IMG/VR virus record: IMGVR_UViG_3300043467_001012
Coordinates: 124,001 to 188,000 of that record
Reading direction: 5' to 3' (one strand)
Length of the DNA: 64,000 bases
Origin: a virus
Below are positions 8,460 through 16,081 of this stretch, piece after piece; within the stretch, counting starts at the first letter, position 1, and each line of letters begins with the position of its first letter. A program made the translations under genes and the position numbers. The notes beneath the pieces are model-generated. The model was not told the origin of the DNA. It saw only the letters and a program-made list of their open reading frames with translations, and did no database searches.

Positions 8460-8784
8460 CGGCGTTGTTAGTGTGCCCTTAAAGCTGGATCTCGGATCGC
8501 AGTCAATGGAATTCCCTACTTGGCAGAGGGGTTGTACAGTAGTATCCTTAACAGGACCACGATCGGATATGCCTACAGAACCGGTTTACTGTACAAGAAA
8601 GTATTATATCAAGGCTAAAGATGGGAGAAAAACCCACGGTTGTTGCGCAAGACTGCGTTTGTGTAGCAATCCGCCGTCATTAATAAGACTTGGCTCGAGG
8701 TACCGGATGACCGCCTCTGTAAACGCCATAACGCCGTATGTACTGTGCAACTCGCATAATGCTTCTTAGCCCGCAAGGGCTAAG
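8460..8784 (+). ncRNA. structured non-coding RNA candidate with two alternative folds
   Basis: This is most of the only long gene-free stretch in the window (8398-8937). Stems found by eye: CGGCGTT 8460-8466 with AACGCCG 8730-8736 (perfect, long range); CCCT 8514-8517 with AGGG 8527-8530; TTGTACAGTA 8532-8541 with TACTGTACAA 8587-8596 (10 bp); TATCC 8543-8547 with GGATA 8565-8569; TGGG 8622-8625 with CCCA 8633-8636; CGGTTG 8637-8642 with CAATCCG 8667-8673 (one bulge); CGCA 8646-8649 with TGCG 8654-8657; GAGG 8697-8700 and CGG 8704-8706 with CCG 8711-8713 and CCTC 8714-8717; and an 8-bp GCAA-loop hairpin 8765-8784. Segment 8532-8541 can instead pair with TACTGTGCAA at 8741-8750. Strand is assumed from flanking genes. 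I do not match it to any known RNA family. Confidence 0.5.
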
Positions 8785-8810
8785 TATGACTGAACAATCT
8801 GCATAATACT

Positions 8811-8902
8811 TAAATTGCTTCGCAATTACAATAATCAACACAGTTTAGGAGAAAGAAAATTCGTTGAGCGAAAGCGAAAACGAATGTGAGCTTCAGCTCA
8901 CA
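8811..8902 (+). other. cluster of three hairpins upstream of a late virion gene
   Basis: Three inverted repeats follow one another: AATTGC-TTC-GCAATT (8813-8827), ATTCGTT with AACGAAT (8859-8865 and 8879-8885) enclosing a GC-GAAA-GC loop, and TGTGAGC-TTCA-GCTCACA (8885-8902). The first and third are each followed by the same short sequence, CAATTACAATAA. None has a T-run, so they are not ordinary terminators. They may be part of the RNA to the left or a leader structure for the gene at 8938. Confidence 0.45.
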
Positions 8903-8935
8903 ATTACAATAAATAACATATCAACCTTCGAGTAA
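8864..8935 (+). CDS. possible 23-residue leader peptide
   Basis: An AGGAG site at 8847-8851 is followed 12 bases later by a TTG codon that opens a 23-codon frame, rich in Ser and Glu at the start, ending in TAA two bases before the ATG at 8938. The frame covers two of the hairpins, and translating it could unfold them. The long spacing and the TTG start make this speculative. Confidence 0.2.
   Translation: MSESENECELQLTITINNISTFE
8908..8915 (+). promoter_or_regulatory. late promoter candidate AATAAATA
   Basis: AATAAATA lies 22 bases before the ATG at 8938. With T4 spacing the transcript would start near 8921, leaving a 17-base leader that lacks a clear ribosome site. The promoter directly follows a hairpin at 8885-8902. 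Confidence 0.45.
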
Positions 8936-8937
8936 AC

Positions 8938-10410
8938 ATGAGAGTAAGCAATATAATATTTGAACAACATATGATTAATTCTAATAAAATCCTATTAGAA
9001 TCATGTCATGACCTTGATATCGAACAACAGGCAGTTGTTGAAGGTATTTACAACGAGTTACGACCTTTAATCGAAGCTAGTCTTAGTGCTGATCAAATTA
9101 AAACTATATTTGGTAGTATAGAGAAGTCTGCAACTGATGCTGGCGGTAATAGAACCATGCTGGGCAAAGGTGTTGACGTAGCTAAAAAAGCTGATGAAGT
9201 GGTCAACAACATTGGTAAATGGCTACAGGATACTACTCCAGTTAAGGCATTTGATCAAAAGTTCGATAACTTAAAGAATAAAATCAATACCAAGTTTCCA
9301 GATAGTAAAATTTTAGATATGATTTCAAATATGGGAATCTATGCTACAAACAATCCTGGAAAGACTGCTGCAATTATTGGTGTTCTAACTGCTATTGCTG
9401 CCTTAGCAGGCGGGCCAGTAGGCGGTGCTATTGCTGGTCAAGTACTGCGTGGTGCTGTAGAATTACTTAAAGGCGAAAAATTATCCACTGCCTTAGGCAA
9501 AGGTATTAAAACTGCTGCCTATGGTTTCATTGCAGGAAAGACTTTCGAATTGCTAGGCGACGCAATCAAAGGCGGAGCACAGGTAGTTAAAGATAATCTG
9601 TTTCCAAACGCACTTCGTTTAAACATGACTCAGGTCTTTGATGAAGTTGGCGGTGAACTAGGTACTCGCTGGGCTAATTTTGAAATTAAAGGACTAGTTG
9701 GTAGACCTGAAGACATTAACACAGCTAAAAAATTGTTTGGCGAAGCTGGGCAATATTGGAAAGCCGGAGACTATGAGCAGAGTGCAGCCACTTGGAAATC
9801 ACTGGAAGGCTTGATTGCTGACACATTCAACGATAAAGAATACATAGCGCAGATTGCGTCTGATCAAGCTAGTAGAACTATGATCAGTCAGGCAGCACAA
9901 GCTGCTCAAGAAGCTACTAAATATCTTGGAGCGGCTGCACAGGGTGCAGTAGCTGCCGCAGGAGTTAAAGGTGCTCCTGCTAAAAAAGAATCTATACAAC
10001 ATCATCAACGTCCCTTAAGTGAAGGACAAGTGTATCTGGTGTTTAAACGAATCACCGAATCGCAACTCAACGAAGGGCCAGCGGATGCTATCAAGGGTCT
10101 GGCTGGCAAGGTCATGAACAAGGCTCGCACAGTTGGCACCAATCTAACAACTAAGATTACTGCTGACAAATTAAATTCTGCTTGGCAAAAGGCAGGCGCA
10201 CCCGTTGACAGTGAAGAACTTAAAAAGTTTTTAACCACTCAAGGTGTTGATGCTGCAATAGTAGACGGCGTATATAAATCTTTAAAAATCAAGAGTGGTG
10301 TTGCAGCCACATCTTTGTATGCACAAGTTAAAACAGATTTAGCAAAACTAGACATGAAAGGCAAACAGCGTCTTTCGGCTTATCTACAAAAACAATTAGG
10401 AACTGCTTAA
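8938..10410 (+). CDS. probable internal virion protein with gp21-type processing motifs
   Basis: A 490-residue protein beginning MRVSNIIFEQHMINSNKILL. A hydrophobic Ala/Gly segment (residues about 140-185, AAIIGVLTAIAALAGGPVGG) could be membrane-active. Motifs of the form hydrophobic-x-x-Glu (IIFE, PLSEG, SQLNEG) resemble cleavage sites of the T4 prohead protease gp21. The C-terminal 35 residues (YAQVKTDLAKLDMKGKQRLS ... LQKQLGT) recur in the next gene. These traits fit proteins packed in the capsid and processed during maturation, possibly ejected with DNA. This is inference; no enzymatic domain was recognised. It is two bases from the next gene and follows a late promoter candidate. Confidence 0.6.
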   Translation: MRVSNIIFEQHMINSNKILLESCHDLDIEQQAVVEGIYNELRPLIEASLSADQIKTIFGSIEKSATDAGGNRTMLGKGVDVAKKADEVVNNIGKWLQDTTPVKAFDQKFDNLKNKINTKFPDSKILDMISNMGIYATNNPGKTAAIIGVLTAIAALAGGPVGGAIAGQVLRGAVELLKGEKLSTALGKGIKTAAYGFIAGKTFELLGDAIKGGAQVVKDNLFPNALRLNMTQVFDEVGGELGTRWANFEIKGLVGRPEDINTAKKLFGEAGQYWKAGDYEQSAATWKSLEGLIADTFNDKEYIAQIASDQASRTMISQAAQAAQEATKYLGAAAQGAVAAAGVKGAPAKKESIQHHQRPLSEGQVYLVFKRITESQLNEGPADAIKGLAGKVMNKARTVGTNLTTKITADKLNSAWQKAGAPVDSEELKKFLTTQGVDAAIVDGVYKSLKIKSGVAATSLYAQVKTDLAKLDMKGKQRLSAYLQKQLGTA

Positions 10411-10411
10411 A

Positions 10412-11320
10412 ATGAAAATCTCTGAACTCCTCGTGGAAAGTCAACAGTTAGATGAAGGTCCAATTTTAAATAAAATTGGCTCTGCTGTGGGCAAAGGTGT
10501 TGGCGCAGTAGCCAAAGGTGTTGGCGCAGTAGCGGGTGGAGTAGCTGGCCTTGGGTCTGCTGTAAAAAAAGGATTTCAAGCAGGTAAAGCCACTGTAGGC
10601 GGCGCTGGCGATAATGCAGATCCAGCAGCAGATAATAGAAATATATTACAAAAAGTAAGAGACACAATGCCTGGTTCAAAGGCTACAGCAGCCACAGGTG
10701 GTAGCACTGCTCAAACGGCACAAGATTCTCCTGCACCTGCAACAGGTGGCAGCACTGCTCAAACAACACAGCCTCCACAATCTACAAATAACAAAGCACC
10801 CGCTCAGAATAAATCGACATCAGCATTTGGAAAATTATCTGGGGCCGCCGCAGGACAACCAACCGACAATGCAGCAGTTAGCGGTGGTACACAGTATGCT
10901 CAAGTTAAAGCAAATATTGATAAACTTGACAAGAAAGGTAAACAACGTATTCTACAGTTGTTGCAGAAAGAAGTTGGCACAGTGCCTGCAACTCCTAAGC
11001 CTACACCTGCTAAATCTACCGCAGGTGTTGCGCCAGCAAAACCCGCAGCAGCACCAACAGCAACAACTACTAAACCAGCATCGGTCCCGGCAGCGCCAGG
11101 AAAAGTTTTAAGAAAACCAAGAGCATTACAACAACCAGCTGCTGGAGAAGTGTCAGCTGCTGAACCAGCAGCTACTACAAAAAAATCAAGAACAAAAGCA
11201 GCTCCAACTCAAGCAGAAATTGATGCTGACCGTGAAAGAATTATGGGAGTAACTAGTGACAGCATTATTAGAACTAGGCCAATGATGGCAGAAGGTTTTA
11301 ATTTGGTTAGAAAGCGTTAA
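10412..11320 (+). CDS. probable internal virion protein, Ala/Pro/Thr-rich
   Basis: A 302-residue protein starting MKISELLVESQQLDEGPILN, whose N terminus contains two L-x-x-E motifs like gp21 propeptide sites (LLVE-S, QLDE-G). Residues 25-65 are Gly/Ala/Lys repeats (GKGVGAVAKGVGAVAGG). Two copies of TGGSTAQT follow. A short conserved block, YAQVKANIDKLDKKGKQRIL, matches the C terminus of the preceding protein. The rest is a Pro/Ala/Lys/Thr-rich basic tail consistent with a DNA-associated capsid protein. The gene ends in a strong terminator. The role is inferred from composition, cleavage-like motifs and proximity. Confidence 0.6.
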   Translation: MKISELLVESQQLDEGPILNKIGSAVGKGVGAVAKGVGAVAGGVAGLGSAVKKGFQAGKATVGGAGDNADPAADNRNILQKVRDTMPGSKATAATGGSTAQTAQDSPAPATGGSTAQTTQPPQSTNNKAPAQNKSTSAFGKLSGAAAGQPTDNAAVSGGTQYAQVKANIDKLDKKGKQRILQLLQKEVGTVPATPKPTPAKSTAGVAPAKPAAAPTATTTKPASVPAAPGKVLRKPRALQQPAAGEVSAAEPAATTKKSRTKAAPTQAEIDADRERIMGVTSDSIIRTRPMMAEGFNLVRKR

Positions 11321-11325
11321 TAAAC

Positions 11326-11352
11326 AAAAAGGACTCCTAGGAGTCCTTTTTT
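11326..11352. terminator. bidirectional intrinsic terminator
   Basis: A palindrome, GGACTCCTAGGAGTCC, is flanked by an A-run and a T-run (AAAAA ... TTTTTT). It lies between the convergent genes ending at 11320 and 11354 and can end transcription in both directions. Confidence 0.9.
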
Positions 11353-11353
11353 A

Positions 11354-11632
11354 TTAGAAGAACGGTAATCCGCTTTTCTTTGTAGTTTCTAAATTGTCTT
11401 TGATAATTTCACTAATGATCGAACGTTCTTCCCAACTCAAAGCCATGGCTTCGTCATAACTCATGCCTCGCATGTACCAACATATTTTTAATATGTCTTT
11501 TTTTAATTCTCTAGCCTCTTTTTCCAGCTCCGCAATATACAGTAGAATCTCCGGCTGAGGAAGTGTTAAGATCCTACCACGAAAAAATTTGTTTGATCCA
11601 TAGCAATTTCTAATGTGAATTTGTGCTGGCAT
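11354..11632 (-). CDS. small protein downstream of gp26, start uncertain
   Basis: The frame encodes up to 92 residues ending ICWYMRGMSYDEAMALSWEE ... KSGLPFF. The portion from LTLPQPEILLYIAELEKEAR onwards looks like a real helical protein. The only ATG (11632) makes a 67-base overlap with gp26, and no ATG, GTG or TTG exists near the end of gp26, although an AGGA motif sits beside the gp26 stop. Either the long overlap is used or a rare start codon lies after the AGGA. In T4, gp26 is followed by the hub-assembly gene 51; equivalence is possible but not shown by motif. Confidence 0.6.
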   Translation of the reverse strand: MPAQIHIRNCYGSNKFFRGRILTLPQPEILLYIAELEKEARELKKDILKICWYMRGMSYDEAMALSWEERSIISEIIKDNLETTKKSGLPFF

Positions 11633-12438
11633 TCTTCACACTCTACTCCTTCTGCTTTCAGCGCCATAATATCTTTCATTTCTTTGATTTGATCATTTAC
11701 TAGATTGAAAATTTCACTTGAAGTGTTTTCCATAAATTCTTTCAACATGGCTTTATCAGTAACTGTACCATCTGGAGTTTCAATGCTGTCAATACAGTTA
11801 ACCACTACATCTACAGTCATGCCTGTGAGATTTACAAAACTTTCTCCAAATTTTGCTACTTTTTCTTCGTCTGATAACTCGTTGTCATTGACAATGGCAA
11901 TTAATTTCTGCTGTTCGAATGTTTTAATAGCAATTTTTGTAAGTTCTTTGTAGGTATAGGGTCGAATATTTAATTTCAATTCACTCACAGCAAGTGTGTC
12001 ATTGTATACAAAATCGCCTACTTTGTCTAGGAATGACAATAAATTTATATCGTACTCATTACGGTGATCACAAGCAGGACAAGAACTCTTTACTTCCATT
12101 CTTTCACCATAGGTGGCAATACGAATGGCAATCAGCACCGGATCCATATCTATACTAGGCATCAGCCAAGGATTTTTTATAGCTGGTACGCAGCTTTTTA
12201 TTACTTCTACAGTGGCAGCACCATTCATTAATGCGTCAGGAGTTTTGAACATTAATTCGTCTTTGGCTGTCATGGCAAACACAGGATATTCTTCAGTTTC
12301 GCTGATATCCAACGAGCCTTCTGGATAAAACTTTCCCTTACTGGGTAATTTCAAATACAATTTTGGTTGTCTAAAATAGTTGGCCAGAGGGTTGTGAACT
12401 GTTTTCCTCATTGGTTGCGGAATGGTTTGATCAGGCAT
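11566..12438 (-). CDS. gp26: gp26-like baseplate hub subunit
   Basis: A 290-residue protein. Early residues contain LKLPSKGKFYPEGSLDIS, then VFAMTAKDELMFKTPDALMN and a CPACDH motif near residue 122. Near the C terminus is a second Cys pair, CEECQHKF. The P-S-x-G-x-F-Y pattern with the TAKDE block and the two CxxC pairs matches the gp26 hub family of T4-like phages; a zinc ribbon is plausible. It has a clear GGAG ribosome site and a late promoter (TATAAATA at 12479-12472) upstream. Gp26 is part of the central baseplate hub, in keeping with the tape-measure-like gene divergently placed next to it. Confidence 0.8.
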   Translation of the reverse strand: MPDQTIPQPMRKTVHNPLANYFRQPKLYLKLPSKGKFYPEGSLDISETEEYPVFAMTAKDELMFKTPDALMNGAATVEVIKSCVPAIKNPWLMPSIDMDPVLIAIRIATYGERMEVKSSCPACDHRNEYDINLLSFLDKVGDFVYNDTLAVSELKLNIRPYTYKELTKIAIKTFEQQKLIAIVNDNELSDEEKVAKFGESFVNLTGMTVDVVVNCIDSIETPDGTVTDKAMLKEFMENTSSEIFNLVNDQIKEMKDIMALKAEGVECEECQHKFTLEIAMDQTNFFVVGS

Positions 12439-12449
12439 TTTTTTTCTCC

Positions 12450-12457
12450 GATAAATA
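12450..12457 (+). promoter_or_regulatory. late promoter candidate GATAAATA for the tape-measure gene
   Basis: GATAAATA reads towards the gene at 12506. With T4 spacing transcription begins near 12463. It faces the minus-strand late promoter at 12472-12479. Confidence 0.6.
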
Positions 12458-12471
12458 CTTTATCTACATTG

Positions 12472-12479
12472 TATTTATA
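12472..12479 (-). promoter_or_regulatory. late promoter TATAAATA for gp26
   Basis: A perfect T4 late promoter octamer on the minus strand. With T4 spacing transcription starts near 12466 and yields a 28-base leader containing CGGAG before the gp26 ATG. Confidence 0.7.
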
Positions 12480-12505
12480 TACGTAGTTTTTGGGGTTTAC
12501 AATAA

Positions 12506-15500
12506 ATGGCAGAAGTCTTCGGCGATCTTGGCGGGCAACCAATTCAACTTAATAATGCAGCTACAGAAGCTACGTTAAAACAACTTCTTGCGGCCATGCT
12601 GGCGCAGGTGGCCATGCAGAACAAAGGTACCAAAAAAGACAATGCCACACAAAAAGAACTAGAAAAAGAACTGACCAGACTGGCAGGATCAGCTAAAGCT
12701 GTAACTAAAGCCAATGACGAACTGAGTAAATCTGCAAAGAAAAAACTAGCAGATGCTGATGCCGAAGCCAAGGCCCGTAAAAAAGCTGCGGATCTAGAAC
12801 AGCAACAAATAAAAAGTCTGCAAATGGCTATTTCTGCTACAGATGCATTTGCCAACGGACTTGAACGAGGAATAACATCACTATCTAGAACCATAAGCAC
12901 ATTTTCAAATTTAAATTCAAGTTTTACTTCAGCTGCCAGTGCCATGTCAGGTATTCCGTTAGTAGGAGGAGCATTAGCCTCAGTGTTTGGTACGGTGGCA
13001 CAAGCAGGTGAACGTACTTATAAAGCATTTCAACAGGCATCTAGTGTTGGTGCAAATTTTGGAGGCAGTATCAATGACATGATAGATTCTGCCACTAGTG
13101 CCGGCTTGACCTTTGATCAATTTTCTTCAGTGATTGCAAAAAATGGTGAAAACATTGCCATGTTAGGACAAGGAGCAGGAGATGGTGCTAAACGCTTAGC
13201 CGAACTTGGAGCCAAGATTCGAAAAAGTCCCTTATCCGCTGATCTAGCTAGACTGGGCTATACCACTGAAGACATAAACGGTGGTATGGCTAGATATGCA
13301 GGTATCTTGGCCAAGACTGGCCAGCTTGAAGGAAAAACAAATGCAGAATTAGTACAAGGCAGTGCCGATTACCTTAAAAATATGGATGCTTTATCTAAAT
13401 TGACCGGTAAAAGTAAGGACGCACTGAAAGCAGAACAAGATGCATTGATGGCGGATGCAGCCTATAGAATTAAACTGAATAGCTTGGATGCTAAAGGACA
13501 AGAACAACTTAATGCATTAATGCTGTCGACACCAAAACATCTGCAGGCCGGATTAAAAGAAATAATCGCCTTTGGTGGTGCCACTTCTGCCGCAGGTACA
13601 AATTATATAATGATGGCTCAGCAAAGTGCAGGAGCAGCAAATCAGGCATATGCAGAAATGGAGCGTACGGGAACGCTGACCGCAAAAACAGCTCAAAACG
13701 TATACGATGTACAGAGAGCAGAAGCACAAGCAATAATAAAATCACCCTCAGGAAAATTATTTGCCAATGTGGGTGATTCAATACAGCAAGGTATAATACT
13801 AAGTATGTCTGACCTAGCTGCACAAAGTGGCTCCTTCACTGAAATTACAAAAAAACGCCAAGAAGCAGAAGCTGCTGCTGCTGCAAAGAGGGAAGCAGGG
13901 ATAAAGGACGGATTAGATCCATCTCAACTGCAACAATTTCAAACACTGATAGCCGAAATCAATAATCGACTCACAAAGATGGCGGCACAGTTTATGCCTG
14001 AACTAGAGTCAGCATTTAGAAAACTTGCAGATTTCACTGAAGCATACATCGTGCCTGTGTTTAAGTTTATGTTGGAATACATTGAAGAAGTGATAATTGG
14101 CCTGGCAGTTTTAAAAGGGGCTGCACTGGCCTTTAAAGCCTATTTGGCTGTGAAAGAGTTCAAGGCTTCACTACGCGGTACCCCCGGTAATCCGATGTAT
14201 GTGAAAGAAGAAGGTGGTGGAAGAGGAAGGGGAAGAGGAAGGGGAAGAGGAAGGGGAAGAGGTAGAGGTGGCAGAGTACCAACTCCATCAGGTGGTGGCA
14301 GAGTACCAACTCCATCAGGTGGTGGCAGAGTACCAACTCCAACTGCAGGAGGTGCAACCAATCTGCTGAAGGGTGTTGCATTACCTGCGATTGTAGCAGG
14401 TGCCGTGGGCTACGGTGTGGACGCTGCGGCAGGTGCGCTAGGTGTTGGTGGAAAAGAAATTGATGAAGCGCAAGATGACAAAAATTGGCAACAATTTAAC
14501 CTGATCGAGAAAGCGGAATCTAGTCTGGCTAGAACAATAGAAAATGTAGGAAGTTTTATTGGCCTTAGTAATATGGCTAATCAAGCGAGAAGCGAGAGAA
14601 TAGCCTTAGAAACAGCGCATCTAGCAGCCAAGACTGGTTCCACTGCCCAAGATCCAGAAGCTCTGCGCAAGATTGCCGAAGACCAGCAGGCGTCGCTAGA
14701 CGATTCAAAAAAACTGCAGGACCAGCTCAAAGAAGAATTACGTGTTAAAAAAGAAGCGTTGGCGCTTGCTATCAAAGCGAATCAGCAGGCAAGATTTTCT
14801 GCAGCCACACAACAGGCACAACGAGCACTGGATAAGGAAAAACGTGAGATTGAAGCAAGATTGGCAGCAAATGGTAAAAAAGTACAAGAAGGCCTAACAG
14901 CTACTACCAAAGCATTAGATGCTGCAAAGAAAGCCGAACTCGATGCTGTAAAAAAAGCAGAAGAAGCAGCTAAAACAACAACCGAAAAACAACCAGAGTT
15001 GAATTTCAATAGTCCTCAACAATTGTATGACTCATTCCGAAATCAACGTAATGGAGGTGCCGGAGCTCCGCAAATAGCACCGCCGAGCGGTCAACCAGGT
15101 GGCAGCTCATCTTCATCTGCAATTGGTACTGGTCTAGGTGCAGTAGCAGAAAAATATGAGTCAGCTGGAAGAGGCAGCGGCACAGTTGGTTGGGACAAAA
15201 GCGGTGGTACTAGCTACGGTAAAAAACAAATTTCATCCAGAGCCGGTGCTATGACCGACTATCTTAAGTTCCTTGAAAAGACAGGAAAAGGAGATGTTGC
15301 TAAAAAATTACGTGATGCAGGAATAGAAAAGGACACTGGTAGTACCAGTGGTAAAGCAGTTGATGTGTGGAAAGAAGTTGCAGCTAGCGGTGCGTTAGGC
15401 AACAGCGAAAATGAGTTTTTAGGACAAGGCTATCAAACGGCTCTAAGAGGCCTAAAAGATCAAAGTCTACAATCAAGAATTAGCGGTAGTCGTGCTCTTC

Positions 15501-16081
15501 AAGAAATGTTGTTTAGTACCGCTGTACAACACGGCGCCGGCGGCGCAATGGGAATCTTTAACAGCGTGTTTAAGCCGGGCATGACAGACGAACAATTGGT
15601 AAAAGCTGTTTATGCGGAAAGGGGAGCGGATGGTGGAAAGAAACACTTTACCAAAAGTAGTGCCAATGAAAGAGCCGGAGTTGTAAACAGATTCGGAAGA
15701 GAACAACAAGATATATTAGGATTATTAGGAACGCCTGGCACAGCGCCGGGTAGCCCCACTACAGCGCAATCAGCTGCAACCACTCCTACTACAGCGCAAT
15801 CAGCCGCAATAATTCCTACCGCTACGCAGGTGGTTGCGGCAACCGCCCCCACTGCTGTTGCAGCAGTGCCTCCAGGAGCCATTGCTCCAACTAATCCAGG
15901 AACAGGAGCTGCAGGAGCTGGTGGTGGATCAAATCAGAATGTGGTGTTGGCCAGCTTGGATTTGTTAAATAAACAGATGGGGCAATTGATTGCAATCAGT
16001 ACTGCTATTAGAGATGTCAATGACAGTCAATTACGCGGTATTCGTGCTATGAGTAATGATGGCTTTATGAGTGCTGGTTAA
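12506..16081 (+). CDS. tape-measure-like tail protein with C-terminal lytic domain
   Basis: A 1191-residue protein. Residues 15-110 are a charged coiled coil (KELEKELTRLAGSAKAVTKA). Residues 110-470 are Ala/Gly/Ser-rich helices typical of tail tape-measure proteins. Two hydrophobic stretches follow (around 515-545 and 620-650), separated by a Gly-Arg repeat and GRVPTPSGG repeats. A second coiled coil spans about 715-830. Residues 875-1075 (EKYESAGRGSGTVGWDKSGG, SYGKKQIS, then FLGQGYQTALRGL and LFSTAVQHGAGGA) look like the peptidoglycan-degrading domain found in some phage tail proteins, with the first Glu as candidate catalytic residue. T4 tape measure gp29 is 590 residues. The position next to gp26 fits the T4 hub cluster. 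The assignment as tape measure is inference. Confidence 0.6.
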   Translation: MAEVFGDLGGQPIQLNNAATEATLKQLLAAMLAQVAMQNKGTKKDNATQKELEKELTRLAGSAKAVTKANDELSKSAKKKLADADAEAKARKKAADLEQQQIKSLQMAISATDAFANGLERGITSLSRTISTFSNLNSSFTSAASAMSGIPLVGGALASVFGTVAQAGERTYKAFQQASSVGANFGGSINDMIDSATSAGLTFDQFSSVIAKNGENIAMLGQGAGDGAKRLAELGAKIRKSPLSADLARLGYTTEDINGGMARYAGILAKTGQLEGKTNAELVQGSADYLKNMDALSKLTGKSKDALKAEQDALMADAAYRIKLNSLDAKGQEQLNALMLSTPKHLQAGLKEIIAFGGATSAAGTNYIMMAQQSAGAANQAYAEMERTGTLTAKTAQNVYDVQRAEAQAIIKSPSGKLFANVGDSIQQGIILSMSDLAAQSGSFTEITKKRQEAEAAAAAKREAGIKDGLDPSQLQQFQTLIAEINNRLTKMAAQFMPELESAFRKLADFTEAYIVPVFKFMLEYIEEVIIGLAVLKGAALAFKAYLAVKEFKASLRGTPGNPMYVKEEGGGRGRGRGRGRGRGRGRGGRVPTPSGGGRVPTPSGGGRVPTPTAGGATNLLKGVALPAIVAGAVGYGVDAAAGALGVGGKEIDEAQDDKNWQQFNLIEKAESSLARTIENVGSFIGLSNMANQARSERIALETAHLAAKTGSTAQDPEALRKIAEDQQASLDDSKKLQDQLKEELRVKKEALALAIKANQQARFSAATQQAQRALDKEKREIEARLAANGKKVQEGLTATTKALDAAKKAELDAVKKAEEAAKTTTEKQPELNFNSPQQLYDSFRNQRNGGAGAPQIAPPSGQPGGSSSSSAIGTGLGAVAEKYESAGRGSGTVGWDKSGGTSYGKKQISSRAGAMTDYLKFLEKTGKGDVAKKLRDAGIEKDTGSTSGKAVDVWKEVAASGALGNSENEFLGQGYQTALRGLKDQSLQSRISGSRALQEMLFSTAVQHGAGGAMGIFNSVFKPGMTDEQLVKAVYAERGADGGKKHFTKSSANERAGVVNRFGREQQDILGLLGTPGTAPGSPTTAQSAATTPTTAQSAAIIPTATQVVAATAPTAVAAVPPGAIAPTNPGTGAAGAGGGSNQNVVLASLDLLNKQMGQLIAISTAIRDVNDSQLRGIRAMSNDGFMSAG
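14219..14266 (+). repeat. 12-base tandem repeat encoding Gly-Arg
   Basis: Three exact copies of GGAAGAGGAAGG and a degenerate fourth encode the (GR)n stretch in the tape-measure-like protein. The simple sequence is prone to slippage. Confidence 0.9.
14270..14350 (+). repeat. 27-base tandem repeat, three copies
   Basis: Copies at 14270-14296 and 14297-14323 are identical, and the third (14324-14350) diverges at its end. Each encodes GRVPTPSGG or a variant. It is a flexible linker minisatellite directly after the Gly-Arg repeat. Confidence 0.9.

Noticed and set aside
8473-8769. 98-residue open frame starting GTG in the gene-free region
   Set aside because: Composition (many Cys, Arg, Ser, no hydrophobic pattern) is unlike the phage proteins, there is no ribosome site, and the segment is better explained by paired RNA stems.
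8765-8784. Intrinsic terminator
   Set aside because: The stem with GCAA loop is strong, but no T-run follows. I treat it as part of the structured RNA. Its similarity to the terminator at 50417 is limited to the GCCC-GCAA-GGGC core.
8398-8937. Group I intron, tmRNA or RNase P RNA
   Set aside because: No group I P7 (R/S) motifs, no tmRNA ends, no GAGGAAAGTC core. A faint likeness of ACAGAACCGG (8575-8584) to an RNase P element lacks all partner elements.
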